DNA of 33,544 nucleotides from Candidatus Moranbacteria bacterium GW2011_GWC2_37_8 (GTDB lineage: Bacteria; Patescibacteriota; Minisyncoccia; Moranbacterales; GWC2-37-73), in contig LBTS01000007.1 of the NCBI GenBank assembly GCA_000992165.1, positions 1 through 33,544 on the forward strand, read 5' to 3'. Shown piece after piece: positions 1-8,774 of the stretch. The notes under the pieces are model-generated. The model was not told the DNA's origin. It saw nothing but the letters and a program-made list of their open reading frames with translations, and did no database searches. How positions within the stretch are numbered: position 1 is the first letter of the stretch; each line of letters opens with the position of its first letter. A program made the translations under genes and the position numbers.

Positions 1-1
1 T

Positions 2-469
2 ATGGCACGAAGAAAACGAGTATATAAAAAACAATGGAAAGCTGATTCCAGATATGGAAACATTTTGGTTGGACGCTTTATTGGAAACGTTATGCAAGAT
101 GGAAAACGCAGCGTTGCTGAAAGAGTGATTTATGATTCATTTGATGTGATTCATGAGCGAACCAAGAAAGGTGGACTCAATGTTTTCGAACAAGCAATCA
201 AGAATGTTTCACCACTTTTGGAACTTAAGTCAAAAAGAGTTGGTGGAGCAAACTACCAGGTTCCGATCCAAGTTAGTGGAGAAAGAAGACAAACATTGGC
301 AATCCGTTGGATACTTATAGCAACTAGAGCTAAGAAAGGTAAACGTATGGCTGAGAAATTGGCTGACGAACTAATCGATGCTTCAAATAAAATTGGCGCT
401 GCCATGAAGAAACGAGATGATACCCACAGAATGGCTGAGGCAAACAAGGCGTTTGCACACTTTGCATAG
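2..469 (+). CDS. rpsG: 30S ribosomal protein S7
   Basis: Full-length S7 similarity incl. VKSxRVGG.YQVP and HRMAEANKAFAH. Confidence 0.97.
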   Translation: MARRKRVYKKQWKADSRYGNILVGRFIGNVMQDGKRSVAERVIYDSFDVIHERTKKGGLNVFEQAIKNVSPLLELKSKRVGGANYQVPIQVSGERRQTLAIRWILIATRAKKGKRMAEKLADELIDASNKIGAAMKKRDDTHRMAEANKAFAHFA

Positions 470-477
470 ATTTTTTG

Positions 478-517
478 GATAGAAACTTCTACCTATGGGA
501 AGTTTCTATCTTTGTTT
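478..517 (+). terminator. Intrinsic-terminator-like hairpin after rpsG
   Basis: Perfect 11-bp stem GATAGAAACTT/AAGTTTCTATC (478-488/500-510) followed by TTTGTTT. Confidence 0.7.
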
Positions 518-539
518 ATAAATTAAAAAAATTAACATT

Positions 540-655
540 AAAATTTTGAATTTTGAATTTGAATTTTGAATGAATTTTGAATTCTTTAATGCACTAATGC
601 ATTGGAACATTGGAATTTGATTAGAAATTAGAAATTAGAAATTAGAAATTTGATC
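540..655. repeat. Short-period tandem arrays between rpsG and fusA (family F)
   Basis: Repeated TTTTGAA(T) words, AATGCACTAATGCATT centre, then (GAAATTA)n heptamers. Confidence 0.8.
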
Positions 656-659
656 GCTT

Positions 660-2700
660 ATGGCTGGAGAACAAGACATTTCATTGCTACGTAATATCGG
701 AATCATTGCACACATCGACGGTGGAAAAACTACAACCACTGAGCGTATTTTGTTTTATACTGGAATCACTCATAAAATTGGAGAAGTTCATGAGGGAGCT
801 GCAACCATGGACTGGATGGAACAAGAGCAAGAACGTGGAATCACGATTACTTCTGCTGCAACTAAATGTTCTTGGAAAGGTCACCCGATCAACATCATTG
901 ACACACCAGGTCACGTTGACTTCACAGTTGAAGTTGAACGTTCTCTTCGCGTGCTGGATGGAGCTGTTGTAATTTTCGACGGTAAAGAAGGTGTTGAACC
1001 ACAATCCGAAACTGTTTGGCGCCAAGCTGACAAATATCACGTTCCTCGAATTTGTTTCGTAAATAAAATTGATAAGGAAGGTGCTGATTTTGATTTCGTT
1101 TTGAATTCAATTTGGAATCGTTTGACTCCAAATGCTCTTGCTCTTCAAATTCCAATCGGAGAAAGAAATGAATTTTCTGGTGTGGTTGATTTGATGAAAA
1201 TGAAAGCATATTCTTTTGATGGAGCAATGGGAGAAATCGTGGTTGAATCAGAAATCCCTGCAGAGCTTTTGGAGAAGGCTCAAACTTGGAGAGAAAAAAT
1301 GATTGAAAAGATTTCTGAATCTGATGACGCTCTTACTGAAAAATATTTGAACGGAGAAGAAATTTCAGTTGATGAACTTAAGGCTGCGCTTCGCAGTGGA
1401 GTATTGGCTGCAAAATTAGTTCCTGTTTTCACTGGAACTGCTCTTCGAAATAAAGGAGTTCAATTAGTATTGGACGCTGTTGTTGATTATCTTCCATCTC
1501 CTCTTGATGTTCCTCCAGTTATTGGAACAAACCCAAAAAATGGTGAAGAAATTACTCGCGCAGCTTCGGACAGCGAGCCTTTCTCAGCTTTGGCTTTCAA
1601 AGTTGCAACTGATCCTTTTGTTGGACAACTTACTTTCTTCCGCGTTTATTCTGGAACATTGAAAGCTGGTTCATATGTGATTAACGCTACTAATGGTCAG
1701 AAAGAAAGAATCGGACGAATTCTTCAAATGCATGCAAATCATCGTGAAGAAATTGATGAGATTAGAGCTGGAGGAATCGGAGCTTTGGTTGGTATGAAAA
1801 ACACAACCACTGGAGACACACTTTGCGATGAGCAAAAGCAAATCCAACTCGAAAACATTGTTTTCCCGGAACCTGTTATCGATATCGCAGTTGAACCGAA
1901 GACTAAAGCTGACCAAGAAAAAATGGGACTTGCTCTTCGCAAACTTGCTGGCGAGGATCCTACACTTCGTCTTAGAACTGATGAAGAATCTGGACAAACT
2001 ATCATCTCAGGAATGGGTGAACTTCACCTCGACATTATCGTTGATCGTATGAAACGAGAATTCGGAGTTGAAGCAAACATTGGTCAACCTCAAGTAGCAT
2101 ATAGAGAAACAATCAAAACTGAAGCGCAAGCTGAAGGAAAATATGTTAAACAATCTGGAGGTCGCGGACAATACGGACATTGTTGGCTCAAGGTTCGTCC
2201 TCAGGAAGAAAAAGGAAAAGGATATGAATTCTTCGATGAAATCAAAGGTGGTGTTATTCCACAAGAATACATCAAACCGATTAATCAAGGAGCTAAGGAA
2301 GCTTTGGAAAACGGTGTACTTGCTGGCTATCCTATGGTTGATGTGATGGTTACTTTGTACGATGGTTCTTTCCATGAAGTTGACTCCAATGAAGCTGCTT
2401 TCAAAATCGCTGGTTCAATGGCTGTTCAAGAAGCATGTTGTTGTGACTCCTGAACAATTCATGGGAGATGTTGTTGGAGACATCAACTCACGTCGTGGAA
2501 TGATCAAAGAAATTAATGACCGCGGAGAAGGAAACGCTCGCGTGAAAGAAATTGAAGCAGAAGTTCCTCTTGCATCTATGTTTGGATATGTGACTCAGCT
2601 TCGTTCAATGACTCAAGGACGAGCAAGCAGCGTCATGGAATTTGCTTCTTACAATGAAGTTCCAAAGAATGTTGCTGATGAGATTATTGCCAAGAAATAG
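660..2700 (+). pseudogene. fusA: Elongation factor G, frameshifted with an apparent ~44-nt deletion (true lesion or assembly error)
   Basis: EF-G in frame 660..2453 up to GSMAVQEA, then a frame change to [20 protein letters not shown] (ORF 2362..2700). The conserved ~16 residues normally between these blocks (E. coli [16 protein letters not shown]) are absent. Confidence 0.9.
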
Positions 2701-2863
2701 CTAATGCATGAATCATGAATTAGGAATTATGAATCATGATTTAACATCGAAGCTTTGAACGAAAATAGGCTGTTTTTTTGCTAAAAAGAAAATTTGGGCG
2801 TAAACTGGATATGCACTTAGATAAGTATTCAGGTGGGTATTTAAATGGGTATCTAGATTAAAA

Positions 2864-4639
2864 ATGATTAAAGAAGAAAAAAATAAAACTGACTTGATTG
2901 AGTATTCTAATTTGGCGCTCATTAAAGATATTGGAAAATTTTTGAAACCCTATAAAGGGCGTTTTCTTGTTGCGTTAATATTTAGAGTCCTTAGTGATGT
3001 AGCAGGACTTTATTTGGCTTATGGATTTGCATTGATTGTAACTTTTTTCAGCAAGTATCATCCAGGAGAATCATTGAGGTATTTTTGGGTTACACTGCTG
3101 ATTTTAACTGCTGCATTTGCAGCAAGATATATATTTAGATATATATCAAAATATGTCGGCTATCGGGTTTCTGAGAAAGTCGCTCTCGATTCACAGATTA
3201 TCATGATTGAGCATTTGACTTCGTTGGATATCGCTTGGCATGAAAAAGAAAATGCTGGCAATAAGCTGAAAAGAATACAAAAAGGATCCGATGGACTGAA
3301 TAAGATTCTACACATGTTGATAAGCACTTTTATGTGGGTCGCAGTCAATTTTATTGGCATGATTTATATTTTAAGTAGATTTGATAAGAAGGTTGGTGTG
3401 ATGTTGATCATATTCTTGATAAGTTATTTTGTTATTTCTTTTTATCTTTTAAAAAAGGCTGTCGCTGTTTCTCAAGAAGTTGATATCATGGAAGAAGGGG
3501 TTTTGGGTCTGATGTTTCAAACAATTAACAATATACGGAGCGTGAAAGTTCTGGCGATGTCAGACAATATTTTGAAAATTATTAATGTTAAAATTGTTAA
3601 TCTTTTCTCTAATGTTCAGCGACGAATTTTTCGTTTTATGTCACGAGCAGTGATGCTGAATATATGGTCTGTTTTATTCAGAATTTTTATCATGATTCTT
3701 ATAGCAAATGGGATTTTCAATGGAAATTACGAAGTTGGCGTTCTCGTTCTTTTTTACGGATATTTTAATACATTGGTTGATTCAGTGGAAGAATTATCTG
3801 AAGCAACGCAAGAATTTACTGTTTGCAAATATGGCGTTGCTCGTATGCAGAGAACGTTGGAAGAGCCTATTGTGATTGATAGCGAAAAAAATAAGCATTC
3901 ATTGCCAGTTGATTGGAAAAAAATCATAGTTAAAAATTTGTCTTTTGCTTATGGAAAAAATAAAGTATTGAAAAATATTTCGTTCGAAATAAATCGTGGA
4001 GAGCGCGTGGGAATAGTTGGTCTTTCCGGAGCAGGGAAATCAACCTTAATGAAGCTGCTGCTAAAAGAAAACGAAAGTTATAAAGGCGAAATTCTTTTTG
4101 ATGAACTTCCTCTCAGAAAAATTAAAACCAAATCATTTCTTAATCATGTGGGAGTGGTTTTGCAAGACACTGAGGTTTTTAATTTTACATTGAGAGAAAA
4201 TATTACAATTGCCAGTTCAAAAAAACGCAGTGAGCAAGAATTGATGAAGGCACTCGATATTGCGCATGTGACAGACTTTGCCAAAGAACTTCCTCAGGGC
4301 ATAGATACTTTTATTGGAGAAAAAGGTATCAAACTTTCAGGAGGTGAACGTCAGCGACTTGGCATTGCTAGGGCTGTTTATAAGCAACCTGAAATTTTAT
4401 TTCTTGATGAGGCAACTTCACATTTGGATTTGGAATCAGAAGAAAAAATTAAAGATTCATTGCATAAGTTTCTGAAAAAAGTTACAGCTGTCGTTATTGC
4501 TCATCGCCTCACCACTATTCGAGAGATGGATAAAATTTTAGTGATTGAAAAAGGCGAGATTATTGAATCAGGAAGTTTCGATGAATTATATAATGCAAAG
4601 GGCAGACTTTATGAACTATGGGAAAAGCAGAAGTTTTAG
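2864..4639 (+). CDS. ABC transporter, fused permease/ATPase
   Basis: N-terminal TM helices; Walker A GLSGAGKST, signature LSGGERQRLGIARA, Walker B ILFLDEATSHLD. Confidence 0.93.
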   Translation: MIKEEKNKTDLIEYSNLALIKDIGKFLKPYKGRFLVALIFRVLSDVAGLYLAYGFALIVTFFSKYHPGESLRYFWVTLLILTAAFAARYIFRYISKYVGYRVSEKVALDSQIIMIEHLTSLDIAWHEKENAGNKLKRIQKGSDGLNKILHMLISTFMWVAVNFIGMIYILSRFDKKVGVMLIIFLISYFVISFYLLKKAVAVSQEVDIMEEGVLGLMFQTINNIRSVKVLAMSDNILKIINVKIVNLFSNVQRRIFRFMSRAVMLNIWSVLFRIFIMILIANGIFNGNYEVGVLVLFYGYFNTLVDSVEELSEATQEFTVCKYGVARMQRTLEEPIVIDSEKNKHSLPVDWKKIIVKNLSFAYGKNKVLKNISFEINRGERVGIVGLSGAGKSTLMKLLLKENESYKGEILFDELPLRKIKTKSFLNHVGVVLQDTEVFNFTLRENITIASSKKRSEQELMKALDIAHVTDFAKELPQGIDTFIGEKGIKLSGGERQRLGIARAVYKQPEILFLDEATSHLDLESEEKIKDSLHKFLKKVTAVVIAHRLTTIREMDKILVIEKGEIIESGSFDELYNAKGRLYELWEKQKF

Positions 4640-4676
4640 AAATATTAGGTGAGGATTTAACTATAAACATAAAATT

Positions 4677-5120
4677 ATGAACGTAGAAGAATTTCGAAAA
4701 AATATTAAAATTGACTCTAGGATAATTGCAGATAACCGCGAATTCGCTGTTGAAGAAATCATTAAGTTTCGCTTGGACGACGGTAGTTTCTATATGAAAT
4801 GTTTTTTATCTGACGGTTTTGTTTTGGCTGATGATTTGGGTAGTAATTCTTTCGTCTTGGTGAGGGAGGTTGATAATAATATCCAGCAACCTTTTCCTGA
4901 AACTTTGGAATATGACGGCAAACAATTCAATTTTTTGTTTGATGCTCATGCCGTGGCCGAAGAAGTTCAAGGCAGAGAGATTTTTAAAAAGGGAGAAGGT
5001 GAAAAATATTGGGATTATGAAAGCGAAGACGGCTCATATCTAAGTCTTGGTATTAATGATGGATCAGATGAAAGACAAGATTTCTATGGAAAGATGATTA
5101 AAGATGTTGAGATTTTATAA
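4677..5120 (+). CDS. DUF4178-like protein
   Basis: 147 aa; pattern ...YWDYESEDGSYLSLGI... resembles DUF4178. Confidence 0.5.
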   Translation: MNVEEFRKNIKIDSRIIADNREFAVEEIIKFRLDDGSFYMKCFLSDGFVLADDLGSNSFVLVREVDNNIQQPFPETLEYDGKQFNFLFDAHAVAEEVQGREIFKKGEGEKYWDYESEDGSYLSLGINDGSDERQDFYGKMIKDVEIL

Positions 5121-5221
5121 AAAATTAAAGGAAGAGAGTTTGACTTATAAAAAATGAAAACAGATCAACAGAAATTTTCGCTGGATTTGTTGCAATTTTG
5201 CCAATGGCGCTGAGAAGAAAT

Positions 5222-5267
5222 ATTATAGTTGCACAAAAAAATTATAGTGGTATAATATCACTATAAT
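5222..5267 (+). promoter_or_regulatory. Promoter with overlapping operator upstream of the RhuM-Fic gene
   Basis: TTGCAC (5229-5234)-N16-TATAAT (5251-5256) with extended TGG. Half-site ATTATAGT at 5222, again at 5241, inverted (ACTATAAT) at 5260; 19-nt steps; 9-bp perfect inverted repeat around the -10. Confidence 0.7.
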
Positions 5268-5283
5268 TCATGCATATAAAAAT

Positions 5284-6255
5284 ATGAAACAAAAAAACGT
5301 TGAGATTTATCAAGCAAAAAATGGAGCTATTGAACTCTCTGTTGATGCAAAAAAAGAAACGATCTGGGCTAATCTTAATCAAATCGCTAGTCTTTTTGGT
5401 GTGCAAAAAGCAGCTATCTCAAAGCATTTTAAAAATATTTTTGAATCGGGAGAGCTTATTGAAAAAGCAACTGTTTCCAAAATGGAAACAGTTGGAATTG
5501 AAGGTAAAAGACAGATAAAGCGTTCAATTGAGATATATAACTTGGACGCTATCATAGCTGTGGGTTATCGTGTGAATTCAAAACAAGCAACACAGTTCCG
5601 TATTTGGGCAACTAGAATACTCAAAGACTATATTTCTCAAGGTTATATCATAAACCCATCTAGGATTGAACAAAACTACGAAAAATTTCTTGTTGCAGTT
5701 GAGGAGACAAAGAAATTGCTTCCCGCTAGTGATCGCATCACGGCGCAAGATGCAATGGAGCTCGTAAAAATGTTTGCAGGAACATGGTTTTCTTTGGATG
5801 CATATGACAAAGAAGCGCTTCCAATCAAAGGTGCTACGAAAAAGAAAGTTGTCTTAGCTGGAAAGGAATTGGAAGATTCAATTGGACAGCTCAAAAAAGA
5901 ACTTATTCGAAAAAGTGAAGCGACTGAAATTTTTGCTGTCGAGCGCAAGGGTAGCAGCTTGACTGGGATCGTGGGAAATGTTCTGCAGGCGTTTGGTGGA
6001 AAAGACTTGTATCCAACAATTGAAGAAAAAGCTGTGCACCTGTTATATTTTATTGTGAAAAATCATCCCTTTATCGATGGCAACAAAAGGAGCGGCGCTT
6101 TCGCTTTTGTTTGGTTTTTGCAAAAGGCTAATTTTGACTTTAGAAAAAAAATCACCCCAGAAGCCCTAACCGCTCTCACGCTGCTTATTGCTGAAAGTAA
6201 TCCGAAAGATAGGGAAAGGGTTATTGGTCTTGTTTTGTTATTGCTGAAGAAATAA
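5284..6255 (+). CDS. RhuM-family N-terminal domain fused to Fic/Doc domain
   Basis: N-terminal RhuM-like (IWANLNQIASLFGVQKAAISKHFKNIFESGEL...YNLDAIIAVGYRVNS..ATQFRIWATRILKDYI); C-terminal Fic motif HPFIDGNKRSGAF. Confidence 0.85.
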   Translation: MKQKNVEIYQAKNGAIELSVDAKKETIWANLNQIASLFGVQKAAISKHFKNIFESGELIEKATVSKMETVGIEGKRQIKRSIEIYNLDAIIAVGYRVNSKQATQFRIWATRILKDYISQGYIINPSRIEQNYEKFLVAVEETKKLLPASDRITAQDAMELVKMFAGTWFSLDAYDKEALPIKGATKKKVVLAGKELEDSIGQLKKELIRKSEATEIFAVERKGSSLTGIVGNVLQAFGGKDLYPTIEEKAVHLLYFIVKNHPFIDGNKRSGAFAFVWFLQKANFDFRKKITPEALTALTLLIAESNPKDRERVIGLVLLLLKK

Positions 6256-6352
6256 TTAACGGTTTGAGACAAGGATCTCTACAAAGGGAATTAAAGGGTT
6301 TAGGAATTGAGTATCGGAGAAAATTAAATTATTTAAATTAAATTATTAAATT

Positions 6353-7093
6353 ATGATATTAAAAAATAAGGTTGCTATAATTACCGGGTCAAGTAGGGGA
6401 ATAGGAAAAGAAATTGCCTTGCTTTTTGCTAAAGAAGGAGCGAAGGTTGTTGTTAATTATAATACCTCAAAACAGGAGGCATATAATTTAGTTGAAGAAA
6501 TAAAGAAAAATGGTTCTGATGCAATTGCAATAAAATGCGATGTTTCAAAGGAGAATGAAGTTGAAAATATGCTCAATGAAGCTGTTACAGCTTTTGGGCA
6601 AATTAATATTCTTGTTAATAACGCGGGTATTGTTTTTGATACTCCACTTCTAGAGAGAACAACTGAACAATTTAGGGATACATTGGATACTAACTTAGTC
6701 GGTAATTTTATTTGTAGTAAATATGCTTCCAAACAAATGCTTAAAAATGGAGGTGGAAAAATAGTAAATATATCATCAACGAATGCCATCAATTGTTACA
6801 GCCCTGATGCGGCTGATTATGATGCGTCAAAGGCGGGAATTATAACTTTAACGAAAGATTTCGCTAAAGAACTCGCACCAACAATACAAGTAAATGCAAT
6901 TGCGCCAGGATGGGTAAATACTGACATGAATAAGGATCTACCAGTTGAGTTCATTGAAAAAGAGAAACAAGAAATATATTTAAAAAGATTTGCTGAGCCA
7001 GAAGAAATTGCGAAAGCCGTTTTATTTCTTGCAAGTGAAAATGCGAATTACATTACTGGCAGTGTTTTGGTTGTAGATGGTGGGCATAATTAA
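6353..7093 (+). CDS. SDR family oxidoreductase, FabG-like
   Basis: GSSRGIG cofactor motif, NNAG, YDASK catalytic motif, C-terminal YITGSVLVVDGG. Confidence 0.88.
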   Translation: MILKNKVAIITGSSRGIGKEIALLFAKEGAKVVVNYNTSKQEAYNLVEEIKKNGSDAIAIKCDVSKENEVENMLNEAVTAFGQINILVNNAGIVFDTPLLERTTEQFRDTLDTNLVGNFICSKYASKQMLKNGGGKIVNISSTNAINCYSPDAADYDASKAGIITLTKDFAKELAPTIQVNAIAPGWVNTDMNKDLPVEFIEKEKQEIYLKRFAEPEEIAKAVLFLASENANYITGSVLVVDGGHN

Positions 7094-7201
7094 TTTCAAT
7101 AGTTATGACTAAATTTATCTTACATGGAGGAAATTCTGATAGAAAAAACCTATTAACCAAGAAAAGTAGAATTAAATATTGATTAAATATAAATTAAAAA
7201 C

Positions 7202-7744
7202 ATGATAAAAATAACTTACTTTGTGCATGGGACAACAGTTGATAATGAAAATAATGTATCATCTGGCTGGTTTGATGCCGAGCTTTCCGAAAAAGGAATT
7301 CAACAGGCGATTAAGTTAAGGGAGTTGATTGAAGATAAGTATTTTGATGTTGTCTTTTGCTCTGATTTGCAGCGCGCAATAAAATCTGCGCAATTGACTT
7401 ACGGCGACACGGTTAAAATTATCCAAGACGAGAGGCTTCGAGAATGTAATTATGGTGAATATAATACCAAGTCCTCGGAGATTGTGGAGCCCATGCAAGA
7501 AGAAAATATTACTAAGAGTTTTCCAGGCGGTGAAAGTTATGAAGATGTGAAAGCGAGAATAGGTGAATTTCTTGAATATTTGAAAGCTAACTTTGATAAT
7601 AAATCAGTTGCTATTGTTGCACATAAAGCGCCACAGCTAGCGCTTGATGTTTTGCTTTGTGGGAAATCGTGGGAGCAAGCTTTTACTGATGATTGGCGAA
7701 AAAGAAAAGCGTGGCAGCCAGGTTGGGAATACATAATCAAATAA
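7202..7744 (+). CDS. Divergent histidine phosphatase superfamily protein
   Basis: FVHGTT in place of xRHGxT, GWFDAELSEKGIQQA, S.LQRAIKSAQ, PGGESYEDVKAR, second His in AIVAHKAP. Confidence 0.75.
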   Translation: MIKITYFVHGTTVDNENNVSSGWFDAELSEKGIQQAIKLRELIEDKYFDVVFCSDLQRAIKSAQLTYGDTVKIIQDERLRECNYGEYNTKSSEIVEPMQEENITKSFPGGESYEDVKARIGEFLEYLKANFDNKSVAIVAHKAPQLALDVLLCGKSWEQAFTDDWRKRKAWQPGWEYIIK

Positions 7745-7760
7745 ACTTAAATATTATATG

Positions 7761-7782
7761 AACAGTCTTTGTGGCTGTTTTT
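7761..7782 (+). terminator. Weak intrinsic-terminator-like hairpin
   Basis: AACAGTC/GGCTGTT stem followed by TTT. Confidence 0.4.
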
Positions 7783-7834
7783 GAATTCCTTGAAAGCTAA
7801 AAAGCTACTCTAAAGTTATCCACACCTATTGATA

Positions 7835-7864
7835 TTGACAGTGATATGGTAGTACTGATATAAT
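7835..7864 (+). promoter_or_regulatory. Sigma-70-like promoter with extended -10
   Basis: TTGACA (7835-7840)-N18-TATAAT (7859-7864), preceded by TGA (extended -10). Confidence 0.65.
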
Positions 7865-7895
7865 AACACTAGAGCAGTGGCCAAGCTTTAGAATA

Positions 7896-7923
7896 GTAAC
7901 TAGTAATCAGTAACTAGTAATTA
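7896..7923. repeat. Heptamer array (GTAAYYN)4, family D
   Basis: GTAACTA GTAATCA GTAACTA GTAATTA. Confidence 0.9.
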
Positions 7924-8015
7924 AAAAACTAGAAACTGAAAAGTAATGAAATCGATAAATATAATTAATCTCAGGCAGATTGCCAAAGGGGTCAGTTTGA
8001 TGAGGTTCAAAACAA

Positions 8016-8270
8016 ATGTACAATCAAAATCAAAACAACCAAAGCCAACAATTCAATCAAGACAAAGTTTTTTCCAAGATGTTGAAAGCTGGTAGCAAGA
8101 ACTATTTTTTTGATGTGAAAAAGGCTAGTAATGGGAGCAACTATTTGACCATCACGGATTCATATAAGAACAAAGAAGGACAGAGTGTGACGAATAGAAC
8201 GATGATTTTCAAAGATCATATCCAGGGATTTATTGAGACTCTTGCGGAAGCCAGCATACATTTGCAATGA
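8016..8270 (+). CDS. DUF3276 / PUR-like small protein
   Basis: 84 aa: Q/N-rich N-terminus then KVFSKMLKAGSKNYFFDVKKASNGSNYLTITDSYKN, resembling the PUR-alpha-like DUF3276 fold. Confidence 0.55.
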   Translation: MYNQNQNNQSQQFNQDKVFSKMLKAGSKNYFFDVKKASNGSNYLTITDSYKNKEGQSVTNRTMIFKDHIQGFIETLAEASIHLQ

Positions 8271-8308
8271 TTTGACGTAACTAAATTATAGGAATAATAT
8301 TTACACAT

Positions 8309-8614
8309 ATGAAAAATGAAACAAAAACATTTGAAGAAAAAGCATTCACTGCAACCGAAGTTGGCTCAATGATTGAGAGATTCGATGATAAGTTGAATCT
8401 GGTGTTGGAAACGATGGATATTAAATTTGAAAACGTCAATGAAAGGTTTGATAGGGTTGAAAATAGGTTAGATGTGGTTGAAACTAAAATTGATAGGCTT
8501 CAGGATGACATAATTGAAGTGAAATTTGAACTCAAGCGCAAAGTTCCTCAAGATGATTTTGAGAAACTAGAAAAACGCGTGGTCAAGCTCGAAAAACTTT
8601 CTTTGTCTCACTAA
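8309..8614 (+). CDS. Coiled-coil hypothetical protein
   Basis: 101 aa, heptad-like VNERFDRVENRLDVVETKIDRLQDDIIEVK. Confidence 0.7.
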   Translation: MKNETKTFEEKAFTATEVGSMIERFDDKLNLVLETMDIKFENVNERFDRVENRLDVVETKIDRLQDDIIEVKFELKRKVPQDDFEKLEKRVVKLEKLSLSH

Positions 8615-8640
8615 TACTAGTTGTCACACAATACTTTCTT

Positions 8641-8677
8641 AAAACTACCGACTTTTTATAATGTCGGTAGTTTTTTT
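8641..8677 (+). terminator. Intrinsic terminator
   Basis: AAAACTACCGAC/GTCGGTAGTTTT stem (8641-8652/8663-8674) plus T tract. Confidence 0.88.
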
Positions 8678-8690
8678 GTATCAATTTTTG

Positions 8691-8699
8691 TGGTATAAT
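8691..8699 (+). promoter_or_regulatory. Extended -10 promoter candidate
   Basis: TGGTATAAT directly downstream of the terminator U-tract. Confidence 0.45.
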
Positions 8700-8705
8700 A
8701 CTTTA

Positions 8706-8754
8706 GTAATCAGTAATCAGTGACTAGTAATCAGTGACTAGCAACTGGTAAATT
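8706..8754. repeat. Heptamer array (GTAAYYN)7, family D
   Basis: GTAATCA GTAATCA GTGACTA GTAATCA GTGACTA GCAACTG GTAAATT. Confidence 0.92.
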
Positions 8755-8774
8755 GAATAATTAATATAAAAATA

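Noticed and set aside
687-1227. Minus-strand ORFs (687-1040, 922-1227) antisense to fusA
   Set aside because: Overlap well-supported EF-G coding sequence; Ser/Phe-rich composition typical of antisense artefacts
2430-2445. Programmed frameshift in fusA
   Set aside because: About 14-16 conserved codons are missing as well, so a simple +1/-1 shift cannot restore EF-G; deletion or assembly error is more likely
8706-8754. CRISPR array
   Set aside because: Units are 7 nt without spacers; no cas genes in window
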